DNA of 6,000 nt from an uncultured Actinomycetes bacterium (GTDB lineage: Bacteria > Actinomycetota > Aquicultoria > CAJVYJ01), in NCBI GenBank assembly GCA_913009475.1, contig CAJVYJ010000127.1:1-6000 (forward strand), read 5' to 3'. The notes under the pieces are model-generated. The model searched no databases and had not been told where the DNA came from. It saw only the letters and a program-made list of their open reading frames with translations. Both the position numbers and the translations under genes were made by a program. Below, piece by piece: positions 1 through 4,618 of this stretch (position 1 is its first letter; every line of letters starts with the position of its first letter).

Positions 1-50
1 GTAGCCCTTGATTTTATATTTTGCAATATTTATTACTATGGACTATTGGT

Positions 51-86
51 TCGCGTTTAATGCTTCCGCCTACTAAATTTGACAGC
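51..86 (+). repeat. dispersed repeat, copy 1 (ends in TTGACA)
   Basis: This stretch aligns without gaps to positions 1701-1736. About 27 of 33 bases match between 52-84 and 1702-1734, including TACTAAA and the TTGACA end. In copy 2 the TTGACA is the -35 box of the mazEF promoter. Here no good -10 box follows at 16-18 bases, so this copy is either a weak promoter or a remnant. The match is seen directly; what the repeat does is unknown. Confidence 0.55.
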
Positions 87-173
87 TCCATACCGGTTAT
101 GTTACTAAAAGGAGCAAGGAGTATTTATTGTTAACCAATCAGACCTATATATCTTGGATAACTGGAGGCGGTA

Positions 174-647
174 ATGGACGAAAACAAGAATACGGAAACT
201 CCCGTCAAAGAACCAATGACTACAGCGCCAACTATAAACGTAACGATAGAACAGTCGCAAAAAAAGAAAAGAATTGGTAGACAGCGAAGCGTATTTGCGC
301 CTTTACTTTTACCAATTCCCACATTAGGAATTTATACACTCGTCTGGATTTATAAGCTTTATACTGAAGCTGATTATTACTGTGAGAGAAAGGTAAACAT
401 TACTTCAGGTGGAGCTGCTGTAGGTTTTTTATTCATCCCTTTCTTTAACTTAATTTGGGCTATCATGCTTTTATTTAAAACCCCGGGGTTATTGACAAAA
501 ATGCAAATAGCCGATGATGTTCCTGAAAGTCAAATAAAACACTTCGGTCAGTATGGCTGGTTTAATCTTATTCCAATTATTGGTGGTATTCTCTGGATAG
601 TTTTAACGCAAACGGCATTTAACCAATACTGGGATCGAGTGAGATAG
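174..647 (+). CDS. DUF4234-like small integral membrane protein
   Basis: A 157-residue protein. Residues 1-40 are hydrophilic, Thr/Pro/Gln-rich and end in a basic patch (KKKRIGRQR, about 30-38). Three hydrophobic segments follow at about 41-60, 80-102 and 128-148. The first contains PTLGIYTLVWIYK, which resembles the glycine-tyrosine signature of DUF4234 membrane proteins, and the protein ends in an aromatic/basic tail (FNQYWDRVR). The ATG is supported by GGAGG at 164-168, five bases upstream. The function of the family is not known. The gene stands alone, with about 110 bases to the next gene and no partner. The family assignment rests on recognising the motif and should be tested by a profile search; that it is a membrane protein is much surer. 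Confidence 0.75.
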   Translation: MDENKNTETPVKEPMTTAPTINVTIEQSQKKKRIGRQRSVFAPLLLPIPTLGIYTLVWIYKLYTEADYYCERKVNITSGGAAVGFLFIPFFNLIWAIMLLFKTPGLLTKMQIADDVPESQIKHFGQYGWFNLIPIIGGILWIVLTQTAFNQYWDRVR

Positions 648-756
648 TCTTAGTGTTTTTTTATTCTATAATATAACTACAGTCAATTTATTTTAAATAA
701 GATTTTATAAGTGTTAATAAGTCAGCGTCATCTTTTATATTTGAAGAAAAATAAAG

Positions 757-1512
757 ATGAATATTAATTATTTAGAGGTTGTCTTGACGAATAACGAAAT
801 TAATTCTTTTCCCGCCGAAGTGTTAGTCGAGCTTAAATATTATGTATATCGGCTAATTGATCCGCGCAATGGCGCAACATTCTATGTCGGCAAAGGTAAG
901 GGTAACCGTGTTTTTTCTCATGTTCGTGGAGAAAGAGATGGCGACAGTTTAGATGATAAACTCAAACACATCCGGGAAATACAATTAGCGGGGCTTGAGG
1001 TTATTAATGTCATTCATCGCCATGGAATGGATGAAGATACAGCTCTGGAGGTGGAAGCGGCGCTCATCGATGCGTATCCCGGATTAAATAATCTTGTCGA
1101 TGGGATTGATAATGATCGTGGGGTAATGCACATTAGAGAAATAATTGATAATTATAAAGCGGAAACGGCGGAATTCCATCATAAAGCATTGCTCATAAAT
1201 GTTAATAGGAGTACAACCGATAATTCACTTTATAATGCAACGCGATTTGCTTGGAAAATTGATAAATCAAGGGCAGAGCAAGCGGATGTTATTTTAGCAG
1301 TTAGCCAAGGAATCATCAGGGGAGCATTTATTGCTGATGAATGGTTGCCGGCGACTTCCAAAAATTTCCCCGGCCGAGAAAGCGTACTGGGACGATATGG
1401 GTTTATTGGTCAAAAGGCGGGCATTAATATTGAAAAATTGTATATCGGTAAGCGAATTCCGGATAAATATCGGAAGCATGGTGCCGCCAATCCCATCAAA
1501 TATACGTGGTAA
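757..1512 (+). CDS. GIY-YIG nuclease, LEM-3-like / COG3680 type
   Basis: A 251-residue protein with a GIY-YIG endonuclease domain at about residues 28-116. The first half-motif is YVY (29-31) and the second is YVG (43-45), in the sequence FYVGKGKGNR. Arg51, His55 and Glu100 (in LEVEAALIDAYPGLNN) sit where this family has its catalytic arginine, aromatic/basic residue and metal-binding glutamate. The YVGKGKG..RV..H pattern is typical of the LEM-3/Ankle1-like branch, whose metazoan members cut DNA; bacterial members are mostly uncharacterised. The C-terminal part (about 140-251) ends in RKHGAANPIKYTW and looks complete. The start has only a weak purine-rich stretch upstream. The alternative is a start a few codons downstream. 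The surroundings are toxin-antitoxin modules, so a defence or selfish-element role is possible but not shown. Confidence 0.85.
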   Translation: MNINYLEVVLTNNEINSFPAEVLVELKYYVYRLIDPRNGATFYVGKGKGNRVFSHVRGERDGDSLDDKLKHIREIQLAGLEVINVIHRHGMDEDTALEVEAALIDAYPGLNNLVDGIDNDRGVMHIREIIDNYKAETAEFHHKALLINVNRSTTDNSLYNATRFAWKIDKSRAEQADVILAVSQGIIRGAFIADEWLPATSKNFPGRESVLGRYGFIGQKAGINIEKLYIGKRIPDKYRKHGAANPIKYTW

Positions 1513-1728
1513 TGCGGATTTAACTGAGAACGAAATGGAAACTAAGTGCTTTTTTGAAAAGATAACTATCAAAAATCTCACGGCGTTATATCTCGGGAAT
1601 AAAGAAGCGCTTAAGGAAATATTTGTTCTCACGCCTCTTGGTTTTGTAATTCTCTAGCATCTATGCTTTCATTTCACAGGCGGAGACAAGCTCAGCGACT
1701 ACGCATTTAACGTTTCTGCTTACTAAAA
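1513..1728. other. intergenic stretch without a supported gene
   Basis: Between the nuclease gene and the mazEF promoter no supported gene is visible. A 40-codon open frame (ATG at 1535, stop at 1657) lacks a convincing ribosome binding site and resembles nothing I recognise. Its frame also runs antisense-free through the end of the nuclease gene, which is typical of a chance ORF. Copy 2 of the dispersed repeat begins at 1701. Confidence 0.5.
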
Positions 1729-1736
1729 TTGACACT
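1701..1736 (+). repeat. dispersed repeat, copy 2 (supplies the mazEF -35 box)
   Basis: Diverged copy of positions 51-86. Shared blocks are TTTAA, the TACTAAA core and TTGACA. Differences are mostly transitions (C/T, A/G), which suggests an old duplication or a shared mobile end rather than chance. Confidence 0.55.
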
Positions 1737-1757
1737 AAATAATTCTATACGTATAAT
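1729..1757 (+). promoter_or_regulatory. sigma70-type promoter of the mazEF pair
   Basis: TTGACA (1729-1734), a 17-base spacer and TATAAT (1752-1757): a perfect match to the consensus hexamers at the optimal spacing. It is followed by AGGAGGG (1774-1780), six bases before the antitoxin ATG. A promoter this strong is normally held down by a repressor; see the operator over the -10 box. Confidence 0.85.
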
Positions 1758-1766
1758 ATACGTATA
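1746..1766. promoter_or_regulatory. tandem palindromic operator over the mazEF -10 box
   Basis: Two copies of the perfect 10-base palindrome TATACGTATA (1746-1755 and 1757-1766) are separated by one A, so their centres are 11 bases apart, about one helical turn. The -10 hexamer lies inside. Ribbon-helix-helix antitoxins commonly bind tandem short palindromes as cooperating dimers on one DNA face. That the downstream RHH antitoxin binds here is inference. Confidence 0.7.
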
Positions 1767-1786
1767 TAGTTTTAGGAGGGTTAGCG

Positions 1787-2017
1787 ATGCGGAAGAAATT
1801 AACCATAACCGTGGATGAAGAAGTTTACGAGGGGCTGCATAAAAATATCGGTCGTCGCAAAATCAGTAAGTTTGTTGAAGAACTGGTGCGTCCGTATGTA
1901 GTTCATCCCAGCTTGGAATCGGCATACGCGCAAATGGCAAATGACGAAAGGCGTGAAGAGGAAGCAATCGAGTGGGCGGAAGGTACTTTCAAGGACATCG
2001 CACGTGAAGCGGGGTGA
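1787..2017 (+). CDS. mazE: ribbon-helix-helix antitoxin of a MazF-type toxin
   Basis: A 76-residue protein. Residues 1-38 fit a ribbon-helix-helix DNA-binding domain: a beta strand (KKLTITVDEEVYEGL) followed by a helix around KISKFVEELV. The acidic, likely disordered tail (about 45-76, rich in Glu/Asp/Ala) is the usual toxin-neutralising part. The start has a strong AGGAGGG six bases upstream. It overlaps the toxin gene by 14 bases, so the two are translationally linked. Family knowledge: such antitoxins bind and block MazF dimers and repress their own operon with toxin as co-repressor. The tandem palindromes at 1746-1766 are the probable binding site. The symbol is used in the broad sense: this is an RHH-type antitoxin, not the AbrB-fold MazE of E. 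coli. Confidence 0.88.
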   Translation: MRKKLTITVDEEVYEGLHKNIGRRKISKFVEELVRPYVVHPSLESAYAQMANDERREEEAIEWAEGTFKDIAREAG

Positions 2018-2327
2018 GGTCTGGTGGGTCAACTTCGACTCATCGGTAGGCGGAGAAATTCAAAAAAAGCGCCCTGCTGTCATAGTCAGCAATGATGCCG
2101 CCAATAAATTCCTCAATCGAGTTCAAGTTGTGTCCCTTACCAGTAATACAGAACATTTATATTCCAGCGAGGCGCTAGTTGTGTTGAGTGGTAAAGACGG
2201 CAAAGCCATGGCTGACCAGCTGGCGACTGTCAGCAAGTTACGATTGTTTAAATGTGCGGGCGTGCTTTCCCAAGAAGATATGAGTAAGGTTAACGAAGCT
2301 ATTAAAATTCAATTGGATATTTATTAG
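2004..2327 (+). CDS. mazF: MazF/PemK-type endoribonuclease toxin
   Basis: A 107-residue protein starting at a GTG at 2004, read VKRGEVWWVNFD. An in-frame ATG at 1941 would give a longer protein, but the added residues lie inside the antitoxin gene, do not fit the family and would shift the conserved N-terminus. The GTG has AAGGA at 1991-1995, eight bases upstream. Family landmarks: RGEVWWVNF (3-11), RPAVIVSND with Arg23 in the catalytic position, LTSN (45-48) with the catalytic Thr/Ser, ADQLATV (70-76), and a C-terminal helix. Position 44, where many homologues have proline (VPLT), is serine. MazF toxins cut single-stranded RNA at short sequence motifs; the target here cannot be read from sequence. 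Length is normal and the gene looks intact. Confidence 0.92.
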   Translation: MKRGEVWWVNFDSSVGGEIQKKRPAVIVSNDAANKFLNRVQVVSLTSNTEHLYSSEALVVLSGKDGKAMADQLATVSKLRLFKCAGVLSQEDMSKVNEAIKIQLDIY

Positions 2328-2384
2328 ATCAAGGCTAACAGTAGAATCCCGCGAACGGTAAAGCGTGTTTTTGCTCCTGTTGCG

Positions 2385-2413
2385 TTGACCGTAAACCAAC
2401 ATAACGGTATGTT
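2385..2413 (+). promoter_or_regulatory. possible promoter of the DUF4258-DUF2283 pair
   Basis: TTGACC (2385-2390), 17 bases, then TATGTT (2408-2413). AACGGTA occurs at 2354-2360 and again at 2403-2409, and an inverted ACCGT lies at 2388-2392 over the -35 box. This could be an operator arrangement, but the -10 match is only moderate. Confidence 0.4.
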
Positions 2414-2482
2414 TATTGATAGAACATAAAAGATAGATAAAAAAGAATGTTATGCAGGACAATGTGTCTAAAGAGGTATGCG

Positions 2483-2710
2483 TTGGTAGAAATAAAATTT
2501 TCGCGTCACGCAAGAAGAAGAGCAAAGCTGCATAAAATTCCCGAGTCTGCAATTATAACAATTTTGGAGAGCAAAACATTGATCCGGGGTAAACATAAAA
2601 TTATAGAAAATGTTGAATGATTCAAGTATCCATTGAAAATCATAGTTGCGATGGAAGATGATATAATAACAATAATAACGAACTATCCTTTAAAAAAAAG
2701 GAGAAAATAA
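2483..2710 (+). pseudogene. DUF4258 protein (toxin-like) interrupted by in-frame TGA
   Basis: A 76-codon frame starting at TTG 2483 and ending with TAA at 2708-2710, broken only by a TGA at 2618-2620 (codon 46). The N-terminal half reads VEIKFSRHARRRAKLHKIPE, matching the F(S/T)xHAxxRxxxR...I start of DUF4258. After the TGA it reads FKYPLKIIVAMEDD and then IITIITNYPLKK, matching the family's C-terminal strands (lkvvv...ivviTvYP). AAAGAGG at 2470-2476, six bases upstream, supports the TTG; an ATG at 2462 would add seven residues. The stop overlaps the ATG of the DUF2283 gene by one base (TAATG). DUF4258 proteins are often next to DUF2283 and are suspected toxins. The frame is otherwise intact, so this is a recent nonsense mutation, a sequencing error, or readthrough. 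Trp or Gly is a likely original residue. Confidence 0.75.
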
Positions 2711-2937
2711 TGAAAGTATATTACGATGATGAAGTAGACGCTTTATATTTAAAATTGGGAGATGGGTCTCCGGACGGCGCTATAGAAATTTCTGAAGGTA
2801 TTAATTTAGATACAACTTCTGAGGATAAGATAGTGGGTATAGAAATTCTAAATGCCTCAAAAAAGATGGATTTAAAAACCATACTAACTTATAAGCTTGA
2901 GATTAAAAAAGATTTGATAACTCAAAAGTCCGCTTAA
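2710..2937 (+). CDS. DUF2283 protein, probable antitoxin partner of DUF4258
   Basis: A 75-residue protein. Residues 1-50 carry the DUF2283 pattern: YYDDEVDALYLKL (4-16), an ISEGINLD strand and DKIVGIEILNAS (39-50). The Lys-rich C-terminal tail (51-75) is less conserved. The start is well supported by AAAGGAG at 2697-2703, six bases upstream, which lies inside the end of the preceding DUF4258 frame. The one-base TAATG overlap points to translational coupling. DUF2283 is uncharacterised in detail, but its repeated pairing with DUF4258 suggests an antitoxin. If the upstream toxin is dead because of its TGA, this would be an orphan antitoxin. The family call is confident; the role is inference. 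Confidence 0.85.
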   Translation: MKVYYDDEVDALYLKLGDGSPDGAIEISEGINLDTTSEDKIVGIEILNASKKMDLKTILTYKLEIKKDLITQKSA

Positions 2938-2982
2938 CGAATCATTATATCGGATAATAAAACGTGTCACTAAGATATATGA

Positions 2983-3002
2983 AGATATTAACGACGATAT
3001 CT
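2983..3002 (+). repeat. small inverted repeat downstream of the DUF2283 gene
   Basis: AGATAT (2983-2988) and ATATCT (2997-3002) form a 6-bp AT-rich stem with an 8-base loop. No T-tract follows, so it is not a standard terminator. It may have no function. Confidence 0.25.
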
Positions 3003-3042
3003 CTTAAACCCAGCTAATATGAATTAATTAATATCACCAAAT

Positions 3043-3071
3043 TTGACAAAGTCTTAAACTTGACTTATAGT
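3043..3071 (+). promoter_or_regulatory. sigma70-type promoter of the phd-vapC pair
   Basis: TTGACA (3043-3048), 17 bases, TATAGT (3066-3071): consensus -35, optimal spacing and a 5/6 -10. GGAGG at 3093-3097 lies six bases before the antitoxin ATG. Confidence 0.8.
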
Positions 3072-3083
3072 CTAGACAGACTA
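3068..3083. promoter_or_regulatory. inverted-repeat operator at the phd-vapC -10 box
   Basis: TAGTCT (3068-3073) and AGACTA (3078-3083) are exact reverse complements with a 4-base spacer, overlapping the -10 hexamer and the likely transcription start. Phd-family antitoxins repress their own operon by binding such palindromes. Binding here is inference. Confidence 0.6.
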
Positions 3084-3103
3084 GTTAGTATTGGAGGTCT
3101 GTT

Positions 3104-3355
3104 ATGAGTCGCAAATGGCAGCTGCAAGAAGCAAAAAGTAAATTCAGTAGTTTGGTTAAGCAAGCTCAACGTCAAGGTCCACAAGTAGTCACGAAACATG
3201 GCAAAGAGGCTGTCGTTGTTGTGTCGGTGGATGATTACAAAAAAATTATCAAACCAAAGACTAACTTAGTCGAGTTTTTCCAAGCATCTCCGCTTAAAGG
3301 TATTGAGCTTGATGTCTCAAGGAGAAAAGATCTTCCAAGAGATATAGCGATATGA
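3104..3355 (+). CDS. phd: Phd/YefM-family antitoxin
   Basis: An 83-residue protein. Residues 3-54 show the Phd/YefM fold: WQLQEAKSKFSSLVKQA (helix carrying the typical AKxxFSxLV), then GPQVVTKHGKEAVVVVS (strands with the conserved T..GKEAVVV) and DDYKKI. The C-terminal part (57-83: NLVEFF..SPL, ELDVSRRKD) is the toxin-binding tail typical of antitoxins paired with FitB/VapC-type PIN toxins. Its stop overlaps the toxin start by four bases (ATGA), giving tight translational coupling. Family knowledge: the dimeric N-terminal domain binds the operon operator, and the tail occupies the toxin active site. The operator at 3068-3083 fits autoregulation. Confidence 0.93.
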   Translation: MSRKWQLQEAKSKFSSLVKQAQRQGPQVVTKHGKEAVVVVSVDDYKKIIKPKTNLVEFFQASPLKGIELDVSRRKDLPRDIAI

Positions 3356-3771
3356 AATATCTTATTGATACCTGCGTGCTGTCAGAGCTTAAAAAAGCTA
3401 AACCTGATAAAAAAGTAATCTCGTGGATAACCCAAAATGATGAAGAAAATTATTATTTGTCCTCATTAACCTTTGGAGAGCTGCATAAAGGAATTTGTAA
3501 ATTACCAAAGTCAAAAAGAAAAGATATTCTTCATTACTGGGTTGAGCATGACCTAAGCGACCGATTTAGAAATAGAATAATAGATATAAATTTAAAAGTG
3601 GCCAAAATTTGGGGCGAAATACAGGGAAAGTCAGAATTGCTAGGTCGTCCGATGCCGGCCATAGACAGCCTTATCGCGGCAACCGGGCTGGCGTATGATT
3701 TAATAGTGGTAACTAGAAATACTGTAGATATGCAATCGAGCGGCGCTTCACTTATAAATCCTTGGGAATAA
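3352..3771 (+). CDS. vapC: VapC/FitB-type PIN-domain ribonuclease toxin
   Basis: A 139-residue protein with a complete PIN domain. The four acidic metal ligands are visible: Asp6 (YLIDTCVLSEL), Glu43 (SSLTFGELHKG), Asp105 (PAIDSLIAATG) and Asp126 (TRNTVDM). The C-terminal GASLINPWE is typical of the FitB/plasmid-stability branch. PIN toxins are Mg-dependent ribonucleases that often cut tRNA or rRNA loops; the target here is unknown. Length and active site look normal, so the toxin is probably functional and held in check by the antitoxin upstream. It is convergent with the winged-helix gene, with only 19 bases between the two stop codons and no classic terminator. Confidence 0.94.
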   Translation: MKYLIDTCVLSELKKAKPDKKVISWITQNDEENYYLSSLTFGELHKGICKLPKSKRKDILHYWVEHDLSDRFRNRIIDINLKVAKIWGEIQGKSELLGRPMPAIDSLIAATGLAYDLIVVTRNTVDMQSSGASLINPWE

Positions 3772-3790
3772 GAACAGGCTCATCAGATAT

Positions 3791-4138
3791 CTAGGAGCGA
3801 CTCCTGGCGTCGCTGATAATTTGCTCCAAAAAATCCAAGTGAGCCAAGAAAGCTTTTCGTCCTGCTTTTGTTAACTTATAAGATGTTCGCGGTTTTTTGT
3901 CGACAAAGGTTTTATTGATATCGATATAACCCTTTTTTTCCAAGACACTCAGATGAGTACTTAAATTACCGTCGCTTAATCGTAATGTTCGGCGCAAGAA
4001 GTTAAAATTGACTTCCTCACCCGGTTTTAAGGTTGCCAGGGAAGTCATGATTTTTAAGCGATTACCCTCATGTATTATCCTGGTCGGCAGGGTTATAGCT
4101 CCGGTCAGCTGATGCGCTTGTTTGAAAAAGAGGGGCAA
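3791..4138 (-). CDS. winged-helix transcriptional regulator (HTH_34 / ArsR-MarR-like)
   Basis: A 115-residue protein with a winged-helix DNA-binding domain at about 22-100: IIHEGNRLKIMTSL (22-34, first helix with the typical RLKI), FNFLRRTLRLSDGNLSTHLSVLEKKGYI (45-72, helix-turn-helix with the conserved DGNLSxHLxxLEKxGY), then a wing (IDINKTFVDKKPRTSYKLT) and AGRKAFLAHLDFL. This matches the family in which a MarR/ArsR-like fold pairs with or regulates membrane or metabolic genes; no metal-binding cysteines are seen. The start is a TTG at 4138: an in-frame stop lies at 4145-4147, and no ATG occurs before residue 31, which is inside the domain. No good ribosome binding site precedes it, so the 5' end is uncertain. 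It is divergent from csoR, and its target is not evident. Confidence 0.82.
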   Translation of the reverse strand: MPLFFKQAHQLTGAITLPTRIIHEGNRLKIMTSLATLKPGEEVNFNFLRRTLRLSDGNLSTHLSVLEKKGYIDINKTFVDKKPRTSYKLTKAGRKAFLAHLDFLEQIISDARSRS

Positions 4139-4236
4139 TCGATTTTAGAAAAAAGGGATATATTCAGCGTCATCAATCAGGTGTGTGGTCTATAGGCCGG
4201 CAAGCGGATATAAATGGCAGAATAGAAGGCCGTAGT

Positions 4237-4265
4237 TTGACCCCTTTATTTTTTTCTGCTATGAT
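4237..4265 (+). promoter_or_regulatory. promoter of the csoR - HMA selenoprotein - ccdA operon
   Basis: TTGACC (4237-4242), 17 bases, TATGAT (4260-4265): 5/6 at both hexamers with ideal spacing. It is followed at once by the G/C-tract operator and by AAGGAGG (4294-4300), seven bases before the csoR ATG. Confidence 0.8.
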
Positions 4266-4286
4266 GACCCCCAGGGGGTAGGGGTC
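4266..4286. promoter_or_regulatory. CsoR-type G/C-tract operator
   Basis: ACCCCC-A-GGGGGT (4267-4279) is a perfect palindrome, and GACCCC (4266-4271) also pairs with GGGGTC (4281-4286). Runs of C and G arranged as a palindrome at a transcription start are the hallmark of CsoR/RcnR/CstR-family operators. Here it abuts the -10 box of the repressor's own operon, so autorepression is likely. Confidence 0.75.
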
Positions 4287-4307
4287 TACTAATAAGGAGG
4301 TTATTGA

Positions 4308-4589
4308 ATGCCCATTGCTACAGACAAAAGAACGGAAGCGGTAAAGAGGCTGCGTACGCTGGAGGGACAGGTGCGGGGCCTGCAGAAAATGATTGAATCG
4401 GAAAGATATTGCATTGATGTTTTAGTGCAAATAGCCGCCGCCCATGAGGCGCTTAGAGGTGTCGGCAAAATTATCATGCGTAACTATCTGGAAAACTGCG
4501 CCACGAAATCCATTCGCTCCCAAGATGAAGATCAGCGTCAAGCGACCTACGATGAATTGATGGATGTTATCTATAAATTCGCCAGGTAA
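4308..4589 (+). CDS. CsoR/RcnR/CstR-family repressor with a Cys-Tyr-Cys sensor set
   Basis: A 93-residue all-helical repressor of the DUF156 family. RLRTLEGQVRGLQKMIE (14-30) is the family's DNA-contacting helix; RYCIDVLVQIAAA (33-45) and NYLENCATK (59-67) carry the sensing residues. Cys35 and Cys64 align with the two Cu(I)-binding cysteines of CsoR, but the position of the middle histidine ligand (expected near residue 60) is Tyr60. Cu(I)-CsoR uses Cys-His-Cys and RcnR uses additional His, while the persulfide sensor CstR keeps the two Cys and lacks the His. The sensor set is therefore closer to CstR, although His46 could take part in metal binding. The start has a textbook AAGGAGG. It heads an operon with the HMA selenoprotein and ccdA and has its own operator. 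The family is certain; the inducer is open. Confidence 0.9.
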   Translation: MPIATDKRTEAVKRLRTLEGQVRGLQKMIESERYCIDVLVQIAAAHEALRGVGKIIMRNYLENCATKSIRSQDEDQRQATYDELMDVIYKFAR

Positions 4590-4618
4590 GAAAGTTATGA
4601 AATAGGAAGTGAGTTAAT

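Noticed and set aside
1331..1657. 108-codon + strand ORF overlapping the nuclease gene
   Set aside because: Most of it lies in another frame of a clear GIY-YIG gene. The remaining 40 codons have no ribosome binding site and no recognisable pattern.
1701..1736. Integron attC site around the repeats
   Set aside because: An RYYYAAC-like ATTTAAC is present, but no matching GTTRRRY core or long imperfect palindrome was found, so a cassette array of the integron type is not supported.
1941..2003. Longer MazF start at the ATG at 1941
   Set aside because: The extra residues lie within the antitoxin gene and do not match the family. The GTG at 2004 has a proper ribosome binding site and gives the normal N-terminus.
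2238..2552. 104-codon - strand ORF across mazF and the DUF4258 region
   Set aside because: It is antisense to two recognisable genes, with low-complexity hydrophobic content and no ribosome binding site.
2618..2640. Selenocysteine at the TGA in the DUF4258 frame
   Set aside because: The only nearby stem (TTCAA/TTGAA) begins directly at the TGA with its loop five bases away, too close for a bacterial SECIS. The family is not a known Sec or CxxC family, so nonsense is preferred.
3796..3814. AGCGAC/GTCGCT hairpin as a terminator between vapC and the convergent regulator
   Set aside because: It is inside the regulator's coding sequence and no T-tract follows on either strand.
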